Assembly: GCF_002871795.1 (NCBI RefSeq)
Contig: NZ_PNHL01000006.1
Location: forward strand, 177,476-241,475
Direction: 5' to 3'
Source of the DNA: Brachybacterium sp. UMB0905
GTDB taxonomy: Bacteria; Actinomycetota; Actinomycetes; Actinomycetales; Dermabacteraceae
DNA length: 64,000 nucleotides
A program made the position numbers and the translations under genes. Positions 8,674-17,467 of this stretch are shown here, piece after piece. Position 1 is the stretch's first letter. Every line of letters begins with the position of its first letter. The notes beneath the pieces were generated by a model. It searched no databases and was not told the origin of the DNA. It saw only the letters and a list, made by a program, of their open reading frames with translations.

Positions 8674-8749
8674 TGTAATACGACACAGTCAGATCCCACT
8701 CTGCTAAAGGGGCCTCATTTCGCACGGGCGCTGCCCGGCAGAGTCGCAC

Positions 8750-9137
8750 GCCGAGTGGGAGGCGATCCGGGCGGATAAGCGTACCGATCAGGTGGTGCAG
8801 ACTTGCGTGGGCTGGCTCGAAGATCAGCAGGCCCGGGAGGCCGCTGGCGGGGAGCCCACCGACCGTGAGGGAGGGCCCGTGACGCGGCGTCTGCACATGC
8901 ACTTCTGGCATCGCCCGGTGGAGGTGCTCGGCGAGGACGGGAAGGTCACCGGCATGCGCTTCGAGCGCACGCGGCTGGATGGCGCTGGATGCGCATGAGA
9001 AGGCCCTGGGTGCCGCGAGCATGGACGCCGACGGGGAGCCGCGCGCCCGCGTCAAGGTCGTGGACCGCGAGGAGATGGTCCGCATCAGCCGCGAAGGCAT
9101 GGCGCAGGCTGCGGGCGGGGACACTGCCGAGGCCTGA
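8750..9137 (+). pseudogene. Truncated, internally deleted copy of the fprA 3' end
   Basis: From 8750 the DNA matches fprA from 6721 with scattered, mostly silent differences. At 8973-8979 (GGCTGGA) the match jumps from 6944-6950 to 7321-7327 in fprA and then continues to the fprA stop. Exactly 377 bases between two 7-base direct repeats are missing, which shifts the frame: the encoded peptide breaks off after GMRFERTRLDGAGCA. The 5' two-thirds of fprA is absent. The silent divergence argues against a very recent duplication and for import of a related allele. Not functional. Confidence 0.9.
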
Positions 9138-9184
9138 CAGCCCAGATGCCGGCTGACGGCCCTAGCCCCGGGCCGGTGTCCTCC

Positions 9185-9242
9185 AGGGGCTGAATATGAC
9201 AAGCGGTGGCGATATCGCCACCGCTTGTCATATTCAGCCCCT
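9185..9242. terminator. Perfect 58-bp palindrome between convergent genes
   Basis: The left arm begins AGGGGCTGAATATGACAAGC and runs to 9213; the right arm 9214-9242 is its exact reverse complement, meeting at GATATC. There is no mismatch and no spacer. It lies between the fprA fragment and the convergent reductase gene, so a bidirectional terminator is the simplest role. A perfect dyad of this length is more than termination needs. Confidence 0.65.
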
Positions 9243-9270
9243 CGCTGCACTGAGCGCTCCGGGACCATCC

Positions 9271-10275
9271 TCAGGTCGCGGGCGCGTCACCCTCGTGTTC
9301 GAGGATGTACCGGATCGTCTCCTCGATTGCAGCGGGCACGTCGTCGTCCTCGAAGCCCAGGGCTTCCTGCGTGAGGGCGGGGTCCACGCTGAGGTCCCTG
9401 CCTCGGATCCGATCTGCCTTCACCATGGAGATGCCGTGCTCGACGCCCTGCTGCGCGCAGGCCTCGTCGATCTGGAGCATGGCCTGCTCGAGTGCCGCGA
9501 CGGGCACCGGCACGATGGCGGTCTGGATCTCCATGAGCTCCACCATCGTGCGGTAGAAGTCCTCGTGCCGCAGGGCGTATCCGCTGATGGGGTAGGTGCC
9601 GCGATGCTCGCCGCGCTCCATCGCGCCGACGGCGGCCTGCCCCACCTGGCGGGTGGTGACCGCGGCGGTCACTCCCTCAGGATGGGCGGGGAACTGCTCG
9701 CGCGAGCGGAGCTGGTCCATGAACATCTTCCATAGCGGCATGCGACCGGGCATGGTGCCGAAGATGTAGGGCAGGCGCAGGCTGGTCACATCCATCGCCC
9801 CATCCCCCTCGGCGAAAGCGACCTGCTCCTGCAGCAGTCGCATGAGCGGGTAGCCCTCGGTCATGAGCTCGAGCTCCGGCATCGCCTCGGCGAAGTGCGC
9901 GAAGTACGAGCCGTAGACCACGAACTTCGCGACCCCGGCCAGGCGGGCGAGCGCAGCGACGCGCTGAGTGGGCAGCACGTTCGCCTCATAGAAGAAGCGC
10001 GAGGAGGGCGCGGGCGGGGTCACGCGCTCATCGGCCCCGATCGCATACATCACCGCATAGTGGCCCTCAAGCAGCCCGAGCACCTCGTCGTCATCCATGT
10101 GCGTGATGTCGCCGAGGTGGGAGGTGACCCGGTCGCCGTAGGGCTCGAAGAGGTCCTCCGCGGGCATCGGAGGCAGAGCGATGCTCGTGACGTCATAGCC
10201 GCGGTCGATGAGGACATCGATCGTGGCGTGGCCCAGCAGGCCAGTGCCACCGAGGACCAGAACTTTGCGTGTCAT
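9271..10275 (-). CDS. NAD(P)-dependent epimerase/dehydratase-family (extended SDR) reductase
   Basis: A 334-residue Rossmann protein of the extended short-chain dehydrogenase group. The nucleotide motif VLVLGGTGLLGHATIDVL is at residues 5-22, with an acidic GDITHMDDDEV segment and FVVYGSYFAHF in the active-site region. The Tyr-x3-Lys pair is not obvious, so it may act as an NmrA-like or reductase-like binding protein. ATG at 10275 is chosen because AAGGAGGTT stands directly before it; the frame continues up to 10311 without a ribosome binding site. Its substrate cannot be inferred. The neighbour upstream is an SGNH hydrolase on the same strand, about 100 bases away, so probably a separate transcript. 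Confidence 0.82.
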   Translation of the reverse strand: MTRKVLVLGGTGLLGHATIDVLIDRGYDVTSIALPPMPAEDLFEPYGDRVTSHLGDITHMDDDEVLGLLEGHYAVMYAIGADERVTPPAPSSRFFYEANVLPTQRVAALARLAGVAKFVVYGSYFAHFAEAMPELELMTEGYPLMRLLQEQVAFAEGDGAMDVTSLRLPYIFGTMPGRMPLWKMFMDQLRSREQFPAHPEGVTAAVTTRQVGQAAVGAMERGEHRGTYPISGYALRHEDFYRTMVELMEIQTAIVPVPVAALEQAMLQIDEACAQQGVEHGISMVKADRIRGRDLSVDPALTQEALGFEDDDVPAAIEETIRYILEHEGDAPAT

Positions 10276-10379
10276 GAGGGAACCTCCTTGAGCAGCGGAT
10301 GCTGTCTCCACGGTACGGACCGCTCACGCTGTTCAGACAGGACCTTGTGCGGTGGCTGCGCGGCAGGGTCGGCCCAGGT

Positions 10380-11708
10380 TCAGGCCTCCGCAAGCGCCTG
10401 CAAGCGCGCCACGGCCCCGCTCGGTGGCGCCGACCAGCCGAGGGCGGCGGCGACCCGCCTGCCCGCCTCGAGGTCCGCCTGCGCACCCGCCGGGTCGATC
10501 TCACCGGCGAGGCCTTCCGGGGCCGAGCCTTCCACCGCGAGGTCGCGCAGGTCGATCACCGCCGCCCCGGGATCCGTCGGCCCGTCTGCGCCGGGACGCA
10601 CCACCACGGCCGACGCAGCCCCGTCCCCGATCGCCGCGAGGGCGGTCCGGAGCGTCTCACCCCCGGCATCAGCGGGCCCGGGGACCAGCAGCACCGCGGC
10701 ATACGGCAGCGCCTGCTCCCCCGCGAGCCATGCCGGTGCCTCCGCGAGACTCGGCAGCGGGATCGACCACACGTAGTCCCGCACATGCCCCAGCTCGAAG
10801 CGCCGCACCTCCTCGAGGTGCTCGATCCAGCTGCGCGTGGGCATGTGGCCACCCACGGGCCGGGCGAGGGGGCGGACGTCCCCGAGCACCAGCAGCGGCC
10901 TAGACCGCTCCGGCTCCACGCCCACGGGAGAGAAGCCGACGACCGGAGCAACCGCGGCGTCCGACTCTCCCGCCTCCGCAGCAGCCTCCGTCGGTACCTC
11001 TTCACCGAACGCCGCCGGATCCAGGCCCGCACGGGGCTCCCTGTCGGCCCTTGCGAGCGGCGCATCGGGGCCGAGCAGCCCCAGCTCGGTGAGGAACTGC
11101 TGGGCGAAGTGGCGGTGCCCGGCCGGGGCTGGGTGGATCGCATCGCCGTAGAGCGCCTCGAGCTGGCCGAGCTCGCCCGCCTCCCAGTGCGCGAAGGTGT
11201 CCACGAGCGTGACCTGCTGGGCGTCCGCCACATCCCGCACCCGCTGGATGTATTCGGGGTAGTCCAGGCGGCGCTCGTCCACGCCGTGGATCGGCTGCGA
11301 GGTGGCGAGGATCGGGACGGCGCCGCGGGAGCGGACCTGTGCGACGAGCTCGGTGAGGGCCGCGGTGTACTGCTCGAGGTCCACGCCGAGGGCGCTGTCG
11401 TTCATGCCGATCATGACGGCGACGATGTCGGGCCGGGGCGCGTGCACGCGCTCCGCGGCGGTGGTGAGCACGCCCCGGGTGTCCATCCCCTCGGGGACGG
11501 GCCACGAGATCACCGTGTCGCCGCTGATGGCGGTGTTCAGCACGACGTCGTTCCGGCCCAGGACGTCCTGCAGATGCGCGGCCACGAGCTGTGTCCAGGA
11601 GCGGTAGCCGAGGGTGTGCAGGGCGCCATGGGTGATCGAGTCGCCGGTGAACAGCCAGCGCAGACCGTCGCGGGCGAGAGCGTCCTGCAGGTGCAGGTCA
11701 GTGGCCAT
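10380..11708 (-). CDS. SGNH/GDSL-family hydrolase with extra C-terminal domain
   Basis: A 442-residue esterase-like protein. Residues about 15-215 form an SGNH hydrolase: block I FTGDSITHGA with the catalytic serine near residue 25, block III in VMIGMNDSALG, and block V DAIHPAPAGH giving the Asp and His. The C-terminal half is an acidic, Ala/Glu-rich domain I do not recognise. No signal peptide is seen. ATG at 11708 follows GGAGGAG closely. Upstream lies a 12-base direct repeat (11745-11773) that could be a regulator site. The substrate is probably an acyl or acetyl ester; this is inferred from family only. Confidence 0.85.
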   Translation of the reverse strand: MATDLHLQDALARDGLRWLFTGDSITHGALHTLGYRSWTQLVAAHLQDVLGRNDVVLNTAISGDTVISWPVPEGMDTRGVLTTAAERVHAPRPDIVAVMIGMNDSALGVDLEQYTAALTELVAQVRSRGAVPILATSQPIHGVDERRLDYPEYIQRVRDVADAQQVTLVDTFAHWEAGELGQLEALYGDAIHPAPAGHRHFAQQFLTELGLLGPDAPLARADREPRAGLDPAAFGEEVPTEAAAEAGESDAAVAPVVGFSPVGVEPERSRPLLVLGDVRPLARPVGGHMPTRSWIEHLEEVRRFELGHVRDYVWSIPLPSLAEAPAWLAGEQALPYAAVLLVPGPADAGGETLRTALAAIGDGAASAVVVRPGADGPTDPGAAVIDLRDLAVEGSAPEGLAGEIDPAGAQADLEAGRRVAAALGWSAPPSGAVARLQALAEA

Positions 11709-11744
11709 GGGCTCCTCCGTCACAGGGGTGTCAGCCTCTAAGGA

Positions 11745-11773
11745 ATATCAGCATCCGACGTATATCAGCATCC
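11745..11773. repeat. Two direct copies of ATATCAGCATCC upstream of the SGNH gene
   Basis: ATATCAGCATCC occurs at 11745-11756 and 11762-11773, 17 bases apart, in the short gap between alaA and the SGNH hydrolase gene. On the minus strand each copy reads GGATGCTGATAT, and the distal one continues into a TATACG that could be a -10. A shorter GGTGTCAGC motif also occurs on both sides. Confidence 0.5.
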
Positions 11774-11782
11774 ACGAGGGTG

Positions 11783-12994
11783 TCAGCGGCGGATGGTGGC
11801 GAGGTGGTCGGCGATGCGGTCCACCGCCTCGGCGAGCACGTCCACGGAGGGCAGGGTCACCAGGCGGAAATGATCCGCGGTCGCGAGATTGAAGCCGGTC
11901 CCCTGCGTGACCAGCAGCTTCGTGGAGCGCAGGAGGTCATAGGCGAACTGCTCGTCATCGTCGATCCGGTACATCTCGGTGTCCAGGCGCGGGAACATGT
12001 ACAGCGCTCCGGCGGCCTTGACGACGCTCACGCCGTCGATCGCGGCGAGTCCCTCGTAGGCGACGTCGCGCTGTTCGCGCAGCCGTCCGCCGGGCAGCAC
12101 GAGATCATTGATGGTCTGGTAGCCGCCGAGCGCCGTGGCGACCACGTGCTGGGCGGGCACGTTCGGGCACAGCCGCATATTGGACAGCACATCCAGACCC
12201 TCGATGAAGCTCGTGGCGTGGTCCTTGGGGCCGTACAGCGTCATCCACCCGGCCCGGAATCCGGCCACCCGGTACGCCTTGGACAGGCCGTTGAAGGTGA
12301 TGCTCAGCAGGTCGGGGGCGAGGGAGGCGATGGGGGTATGCACGGCGTCGTCGTAGAGGATCTTGTCGTAGATCTCATCGGCGAGGATCAGCAGGCCGTG
12401 CTTGCGGGCGATCTCCACGATGCCGCGCAGCACGGACTCGGGGTACACGGCGCCGGTGGGGTTGTTGGGGTTGATGACAACGATGGCCTTGGTGCGCGGA
12501 GTGACCTTGTCGGCGATGTCGGTGAGATCCGGCCACCAGGACTGCTCCTCATCGCAGCGGTAGTGGACGGCCCGACCGCCGGCGAGGGAGACGGCCGCGG
12601 TCCACAGCGGGTAGTCGGGCTGCGGGATGAGCACTTCGTCGCCGTCATCCACAAGCGCCTGGCACACCATCTGGATCAGCTCGGAGACGCCATTGCCCAG
12701 GTAGATGTCATCCAGTTCGATGCCGGGCATGCCGCGCGTCTGGTAGTACTGCGCCACCGCGCGGCGGGCCGAGGGGATGCCCTTCGAATCGGAGTACCCC
12801 TGCGCGGTGGGCAGATTCTTGATCATGTCCACGAGGATCTCGTCGGGCGCCTCGAAGCCGAACGGGGCCGGGTTGCCGATGTTGAGCTTGAGGATCTTGT
12901 GGCCCTCGGCCTCCATGCGGGCGGCCTCGGCGGGCACCGGTCCTCGGATCTCGTAGCAGACTTCGCGTAGCTTCGAGGACTGGGTGAAGATCAT
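11783..12994 (-). CDS. alaA: Alanine/glutamate-pyruvate aminotransferase
   Basis: A 403-residue class I PLP aminotransferase, close in length and sequence to Escherichia coli AlaA, which makes alanine from pyruvate and glutamate. The N-terminus (SSKLREVCYEIRGPV), LKLNIGNPAPFGFEAPDEI, NLPTAQGYSDSKG and NPNNPTGAVY blocks match AlaA nearly word for word. The PLP lysine sits in FNGLSKAYRVAGFR and the carboxylate-binding arginine in DHFRLVTLP. ATG at 12994 gives the AlaA-like N-terminus; the frame runs on upstream through low-complexity repeats that I exclude. The gene diverges from the alpha-galactosidase operon. Confidence 0.92.
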   Translation of the reverse strand: MIFTQSSKLREVCYEIRGPVPAEAARMEAEGHKILKLNIGNPAPFGFEAPDEILVDMIKNLPTAQGYSDSKGIPSARRAVAQYYQTRGMPGIELDDIYLGNGVSELIQMVCQALVDDGDEVLIPQPDYPLWTAAVSLAGGRAVHYRCDEEQSWWPDLTDIADKVTPRTKAIVVINPNNPTGAVYPESVLRGIVEIARKHGLLILADEIYDKILYDDAVHTPIASLAPDLLSITFNGLSKAYRVAGFRAGWMTLYGPKDHATSFIEGLDVLSNMRLCPNVPAQHVVATALGGYQTINDLVLPGGRLREQRDVAYEGLAAIDGVSVVKAAGALYMFPRLDTEMYRIDDDEQFAYDLLRSTKLLVTQGTGFNLATADHFRLVTLPSVDVLAEAVDRIADHLATIRR

Positions 12995-13077
12995 GGGTCG
13001 GCTCCTGGCCTGCTCGGGGTGAGGGACAGGGTAGTCGGCACTCCCGGGCGCGGCGCGGGTATCCCGCGGGGTGGTCG

Positions 13078-13138
13078 CGCAGGGCCGACGGGGCGGGATT
13101 ACGCAGGGCCGACGGGGGATTACGCAGTGCCGACGGGG
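13078..13138. repeat. Three tandem intergenic repeats containing GCCGACGGGG
   Basis: Units at 13078-13101, 13102-13122 and 13123-13138 share CGCAG(G/T)GCCGACGGGG, and the first two end in GGATTA. They lie in the alaA/alpha-galactosidase divergent gap and lengthen the alaA frame artificially. Confidence 0.6.
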
Positions 13139-13190
13139 TGAGCGGGCGGAATAGGCGAAGTGGGCGCAAAGAGTCACGATGCGGCCACCC

Positions 13191-13219
13191 TTGACGAACC
13201 ACCCTTAGTTTCATATTTT
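13191..13219 (+). promoter_or_regulatory. Promoter of the alpha-galactoside operon
   Basis: TTGACG (13191-13196), a 17-base spacer, then TATTTT (13214-13219). The AT-rich stretch around 13205-13224 stands out from the GC-rich background and may also hold the ROK regulator's operator. Confidence 0.65.
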
Positions 13220-13288
13220 CAGTAATGCGTCGGCATGGTGGCCGACGTCCGCGCCCGTCCGCGCGTCAGGACGTCTTGGGAGGCATCG

Positions 13289-15538
13289 ATGACCCCGACC
13301 CGTCGGCCCGCCGAGCACCCCGTGCTCGCCCCCGTGCCCGACCGCACCCACCGCATCCACCTGCGTTCCGCGGGCGTCTCGGTGGTCCTCGACGTCACCG
13401 ACGGTCGAGCCCCGGCGATCCCCCACTGGGGCGCCGATCTGGGCGAACTGAGCGCGAACGACCTCGACGCGGTCTGCGAGTCCGCCGTCGAGGCGGCGGT
13501 GAACAACGCGGTGGACGTCCCGGTGCGCCTGGGGATCCTCCCCGCCCAGGCCGATGGCTGGCTGGGCCGCCCGGGCCTGACCGGCTCCCGGCCCGACGGA
13601 TCCGGCTGGGCACCACGCCTGCACACCGAGGCCATCACCCTCGACGGCCAGCCCCTGACCGCGACCCACGTCCAGAGCGGACCGGGCCGCGTGGTCATCA
13701 AGCTCGCCGATGAACCCCAGAGCCTCGCCGTCGAGCTGACCCTCGAGCTGCTGGATTCCGGTCTGCTGCGCGTACGCGGCACCGTCACGAACACCGGCGA
13801 GACCCCGTACGCCCTGGATGAGCTCACTGTCGCCCTGCCCGTTCCGGCGCGGGCGAGCGAGCTGCTGGACTTCGCCGGCCGCTGGGCCCGCGAGCGCACC
13901 CCGCAGCGCAGCACCTTCGGCGTCGGCACCCATCTACGGGAGAACCGTCGCGGCCGCACCGGAGCGGACAGCGCACACGTGTTGCACGCGGGAACCCCTG
14001 GCGTCGGGTTCAGCCACGGCGAAGTGTGGGGCGTGCACCTCGGGTTCTCCGGCAACCACCGCCACCTGGCCGAACAGGTCAACACCGGGACGAAGATCCT
14101 CGCCGGCGGCGAGATGCTGACTGCCGGGGAGGTCGTACTCGACCCTGATGCCAGCTACACGAGCCCCTGGCTGTATGCCACCTACGGCGCTGGCCTCGAT
14201 CAGGCCGCTCACCGCTTCCACCGTTTCCTGCGTTCGCGCGAGCACCACGTGTCCACCCGTCGGCCGGTCACCCTGAACGTGTGGGAGGCGGTCTACTTCG
14301 ACCACGATCTGGCGCGCCTGCGGGACCTGGCCGACCGCGCCGCAGAGCTCGGCGTCGAACGGTACGTGCTGGATGACGGGTGGTTCGGTTCCCGTCGCGA
14401 TGACCACTCGGGGCTGGGCGACTGGGTGGTCTCCGCCGAAGTGTGGCCGGACGGCCTGTCGCCCCTGATCGACCATGTGACCGATCTGGGCATGGAATTC
14501 GGCCTCTGGTTCGAGCCGGAGATGGTCAACGAGGACTCCGAGGTGGCTCGCGCCCATCCCGAGTGGATCCTGGGTCCGGATTCCGAGCAGCTGCCCGTCG
14601 AGTCCCGCCACCAGCAGGTCCTGAACCTCACCATCCCCGGCGCCTATGAGCATGTGAAGAACCAGATCCTCGCGCTGCTGGACGAGTACGACATCGGCTA
14701 CATCAAGTGGGACCAGAACCGGGACCTGCTAGAAGCCGCCACCCGGGCCACAGGTCGCGCTGCCACGCATGAGCAGACGCTAGCGGCCTACCGCCTGATG
14801 GACGAGCTCAAGGCCGCTCATCCGGGCCTGGAGATCGAAGCCTGCGCTTCCGGCGGCGCTCGCGTGGACCTCGGGGTGCTCGAACACACCGACCGGGTGT
14901 GGGTCTCGGATTGCATCGACCCGCTGGAGCGCCAGTTGATGAACCGCTGGACCAGCCAGCTGTTGCCGCTCGAGCTCATGGGCAGCCACATCGCCTCCGG
15001 ACGCTCCCACACCACCGGGCGCCTGCACACCCTGAGCTTCCGCGGCCTCACAGCCTTGTTCGGCCACCTCGGCATCGAATGGGACCTTGCGCAGGCCAGC
15101 GAGGCCGAGCTGACGGAGCTGCGCGCGTGGATCGCCCTGTACAAGCAGCAGCGTGAGCTGCTGTTCACCGGTGATCTGGTGCGCGTGGACCGCGGGGAGG
15201 ACGTGCAGTGGATGTACGGCGTGCTCTCCCCCGCCCGCGATGAGGGCCTGTTCGTGCTGGCCGCGGTCGACCGGCAGGGCACCTCCCAGCATGCCCGGCT
15301 GACCTTCCCGGGTCTGGACCCCGCAGCCAGGTACCGGCTGCGTCCCCTCATCATCGGCGAGCGGCCGCATGGCCTGAACGCCCCCGCCTGGTGGCAGCGC
15401 GCCGAGGAGCAGGACGGCATCGTCCTGCCCGGCGGGGTGCTGACCACCTCCGGACTCGCCGCTCCCCTGCTCGATCCTGAGCAAGGGGTGCTGCTGTCCC
15501 TCACTCGTGAGCACGGCGACACCTCCTCGCCGCGCTGA
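13289..15538 (+). CDS. Alpha-galactosidase, glycoside hydrolase family 36
   Basis: A 749-residue GH36 enzyme that removes terminal alpha-1,6-galactose from melibiose, raffinose and related sugars. It has an N-terminal beta-supersandwich domain (to about 330), a (beta/alpha)8 barrel with DDGWFGSRRDD and GLWFEPEMVN, and a C-terminal beta-domain. The nucleophile is Asp475 in YIKWDQNR and the acid/base is Asp541 in SDCIDPLERQ. No signal peptide is seen, so it acts in the cytoplasm on imported sugar. ATG at 13289 is chosen because GGGAGG lies 6 bases before it; the frame is open to 13235. It heads an operon with two permeases and a binding protein. Confidence 0.93.
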   Translation: MTPTRRPAEHPVLAPVPDRTHRIHLRSAGVSVVLDVTDGRAPAIPHWGADLGELSANDLDAVCESAVEAAVNNAVDVPVRLGILPAQADGWLGRPGLTGSRPDGSGWAPRLHTEAITLDGQPLTATHVQSGPGRVVIKLADEPQSLAVELTLELLDSGLLRVRGTVTNTGETPYALDELTVALPVPARASELLDFAGRWARERTPQRSTFGVGTHLRENRRGRTGADSAHVLHAGTPGVGFSHGEVWGVHLGFSGNHRHLAEQVNTGTKILAGGEMLTAGEVVLDPDASYTSPWLYATYGAGLDQAAHRFHRFLRSREHHVSTRRPVTLNVWEAVYFDHDLARLRDLADRAAELGVERYVLDDGWFGSRRDDHSGLGDWVVSAEVWPDGLSPLIDHVTDLGMEFGLWFEPEMVNEDSEVARAHPEWILGPDSEQLPVESRHQQVLNLTIPGAYEHVKNQILALLDEYDIGYIKWDQNRDLLEAATRATGRAATHEQTLAAYRLMDELKAAHPGLEIEACASGGARVDLGVLEHTDRVWVSDCIDPLERQLMNRWTSQLLPLELMGSHIASGRSHTTGRLHTLSFRGLTALFGHLGIEWDLAQASEAELTELRAWIALYKQQRELLFTGDLVRVDRGEDVQWMYGVLSPARDEGLFVLAAVDRQGTSQHARLTFPGLDPAARYRLRPLIIGERPHGLNAPAWWQRAEEQDGIVLPGGVLTTSGLAAPLLDPEQGVLLSLTREHGDTSSPR

Positions 15539-15571
15539 CCTCCCCCACCCTCCCCCCAGAAAGAAGGCTCC

Positions 15572-16486
15572 ATGTCCACCGCGACGACGTCGACGCGGTC
15601 GGCCCCGCCCAGGCGCCGCCGGAAGGACGACACCAAGCTCGCGCTGCTGTTCATCGCGCCCGCGAGCGTCGGCCTGCTGGTGTTCCTCGTCTGGCCGCTG
15701 CTGACCGGCCTGTACTTCTCCTTCACGGAGTACACCACCCTCACCCCGCCCCGCTGGGTGGGCCTCGAGAACTACCAGCGACTGCTGAGCGACCCCGTGT
15801 TCTGGAACTCCTTGAAGGTGACGGTCTGGTACGTCATCCTCAACATCGGCATCCAGACCATCGTCGCGCTCATCATCGCGGTGCTCATGCAGCGGCTGAC
15901 CCAGTCCACGATCCTGCGCTCCCTCGTGCTGACGCCCTACCTGGTCTCCAATGTGGTGGCCGCGATCGTGTTCCTGTGGATCCTGGACACCCAGCTGGGC
16001 ATCGTCAACATCTTCCTGCAGTCGCTGGGCCTGGACCCCATCGCGTTCTGGGCCTCGGAGACCTGGGTGATCCCGACGATCGCACTGGTGAACGTGTGGC
16101 GGCACATGGGCTACACGGCGCTGCTGCTGTTCGCGGGGCTGCAGTCCATCCCAGCCGGGCTCTACGAGGCAGCCCGCACGGACGGCGCCGGTGAGGTGAC
16201 GATGTTCCGCCGGATCACCCTGCCGCTGCTGCGGCCGATCCTCGCGCTCGTGCTGATCATGACGATCATCGGCTCCTTCCAGGTGTTCGACACCGTCTCG
16301 GTGACCACCCAGGGCGGCCCCGCGGACGCCTCGAAGGTGCTGCAGATGTACATCTACGAGAACGCCTTCGCCCGGTACGAGTTCGGCTACGCCTCGGCGC
16401 TGTCCGTGGCGCTGCTGCTGATCCTCATGGTCATCACCTTCGCCCAGTACCGGCTCAGCCGCGCCGGCGAATCGGATCTGGACTGA
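15572..16486 (+). CDS. Sugar ABC transporter permease, MalF type
   Basis: A 304-residue inner-membrane permease of the CUT1 carbohydrate ABC family with about six hydrophobic helices. The first helix follows a basic N-terminus (ALLFIAPASVGLLVFLVWPLL). The EAA loop that docks on the ATPase is EAARTDGAGEVTMFRRITLP at about 198-217. It follows the galactosidase gene by 33 bases behind an AGAAAGAAGG ribosome binding site and precedes the MalG-type permease by 14 bases. Its likely cargo is an alpha-galactoside, inferred from the operon. Confidence 0.92.
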   Translation: MSTATTSTRSAPPRRRRKDDTKLALLFIAPASVGLLVFLVWPLLTGLYFSFTEYTTLTPPRWVGLENYQRLLSDPVFWNSLKVTVWYVILNIGIQTIVALIIAVLMQRLTQSTILRSLVLTPYLVSNVVAAIVFLWILDTQLGIVNIFLQSLGLDPIAFWASETWVIPTIALVNVWRHMGYTALLLFAGLQSIPAGLYEAARTDGAGEVTMFRRITLPLLRPILALVLIMTIIGSFQVFDTVSVTTQGGPADASKVLQMYIYENAFARYEFGYASALSVALLLILMVITFAQYRLSRAGESDLD

Positions 16487-16500
16487 GAGGAGCAGCCGAC

Positions 16501-17457
16501 ATGACGACGACAACAGCCACTGATCCGACGGCCGCCGGGGCCGGCGATCTCGAGACCCGTCCCCCTGTCACGCGCGCGCGGCGCGGCGTCCCCTGGGGGA
16601 AGATCATTGCCTGGGCCGTGATGATCATTTTCCTGTTCATCACCCTGTTCCCCTTCTACTGGATGCTGCGCACGGCACTGTCCAGCAACAACGCCCTGGC
16701 CACGAACCCGTCGAGCCTGCTGCCGGTGGGGTTCAACCTGGGCGGGTTCGAGCGCGTGTTCGGCCTGCAGGACGTGGAGACCGCGATCGCCCAGGGCGGC
16801 TCCGGCGCCTCCATCAACTTCTGGCGCTACCTGCTGAACTCCGTGATCGTCGCGACCACGATCACCGTGGTGCAGACCTTCTCCTGCGCCATGGCCGCCT
16901 ACGCCTTCTCCCGCCTGCGCTGGCGGGGGCGGGACGCGGTGTTCATGATCTTCCTGGGCTCGCTGATGATCCCGCAGATCTTCACCCTGCTGCCCAACTT
17001 CATCCTGATCAAGAACCTGAACCTGGTGGACACGCTGCTGGGCATCATGCTGCCCACCCTGTTCATCTCCTCGTTCGCGATCTTCTTCCTGCGGCAGTTC
17101 TTCAACAACATCTCCCGCGAGGTGGAGGAGGCTGCGCTGATCGACGGCGCCGGCAAGATCCGGGTGTTCTTCACCCTGGTCCTGCCGATGGCGAGCGCGC
17201 CCCTGGCCACTCTGGCGCTGCTGACCTACATGACGGCGTGGAACGAGTACTTCTGGTCGCTGATGGTCTCCTACACCGACCAGTCGCGCGTGCTCACCGT
17301 GGCTCTGGGCGTCTTCCGGGCCCAGGCGCCGGGCACGGGTCCGGACTGGTCCGGGCTGATGGCCGCGACTCTCGTGGCCGCCGCGCCCATGCTGATCCTC
17401 TTCGCTCTGTTCGCCAAGAAGATCGTGAACTCCATCGGCTTCAGCGGGATCAAGTGA
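16501..17457 (+). CDS. Sugar ABC transporter permease, MalG type
   Basis: A 318-residue partner permease of the CUT1 family. About six helices are visible, starting with IIAWAVMIIFLFITLFPFYW. The EAA loop is EEAALIDGAGKIRVFFTLVL, and the end KKIVNSIGFSGIK is typical of MalG-type proteins. GAGAGGAGC precedes the ATG. It works as a heterodimer with the preceding permease. No ATP-binding subunit is encoded in the operon, so a shared MsiK-type ATPase elsewhere in the genome is expected, as known for several actinobacterial CUT1 systems. Confidence 0.92.
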   Translation: MTTTTATDPTAAGAGDLETRPPVTRARRGVPWGKIIAWAVMIIFLFITLFPFYWMLRTALSSNNALATNPSSLLPVGFNLGGFERVFGLQDVETAIAQGGSGASINFWRYLLNSVIVATTITVVQTFSCAMAAYAFSRLRWRGRDAVFMIFLGSLMIPQIFTLLPNFILIKNLNLVDTLLGIMLPTLFISSFAIFFLRQFFNNISREVEEAALIDGAGKIRVFFTLVLPMASAPLATLALLTYMTAWNEYFWSLMVSYTDQSRVLTVALGVFRAQAPGTGPDWSGLMAATLVAAAPMLILFALFAKKIVNSIGFSGIK

Positions 17458-17467
17458 GGTGCACGAG

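Noticed and set aside
7489..9260. Insertion sequence or transposon
   Set aside because: No transposase, no terminal inverted repeats bounding the cassette and no target duplication; the palindrome is a single self-complementary site.
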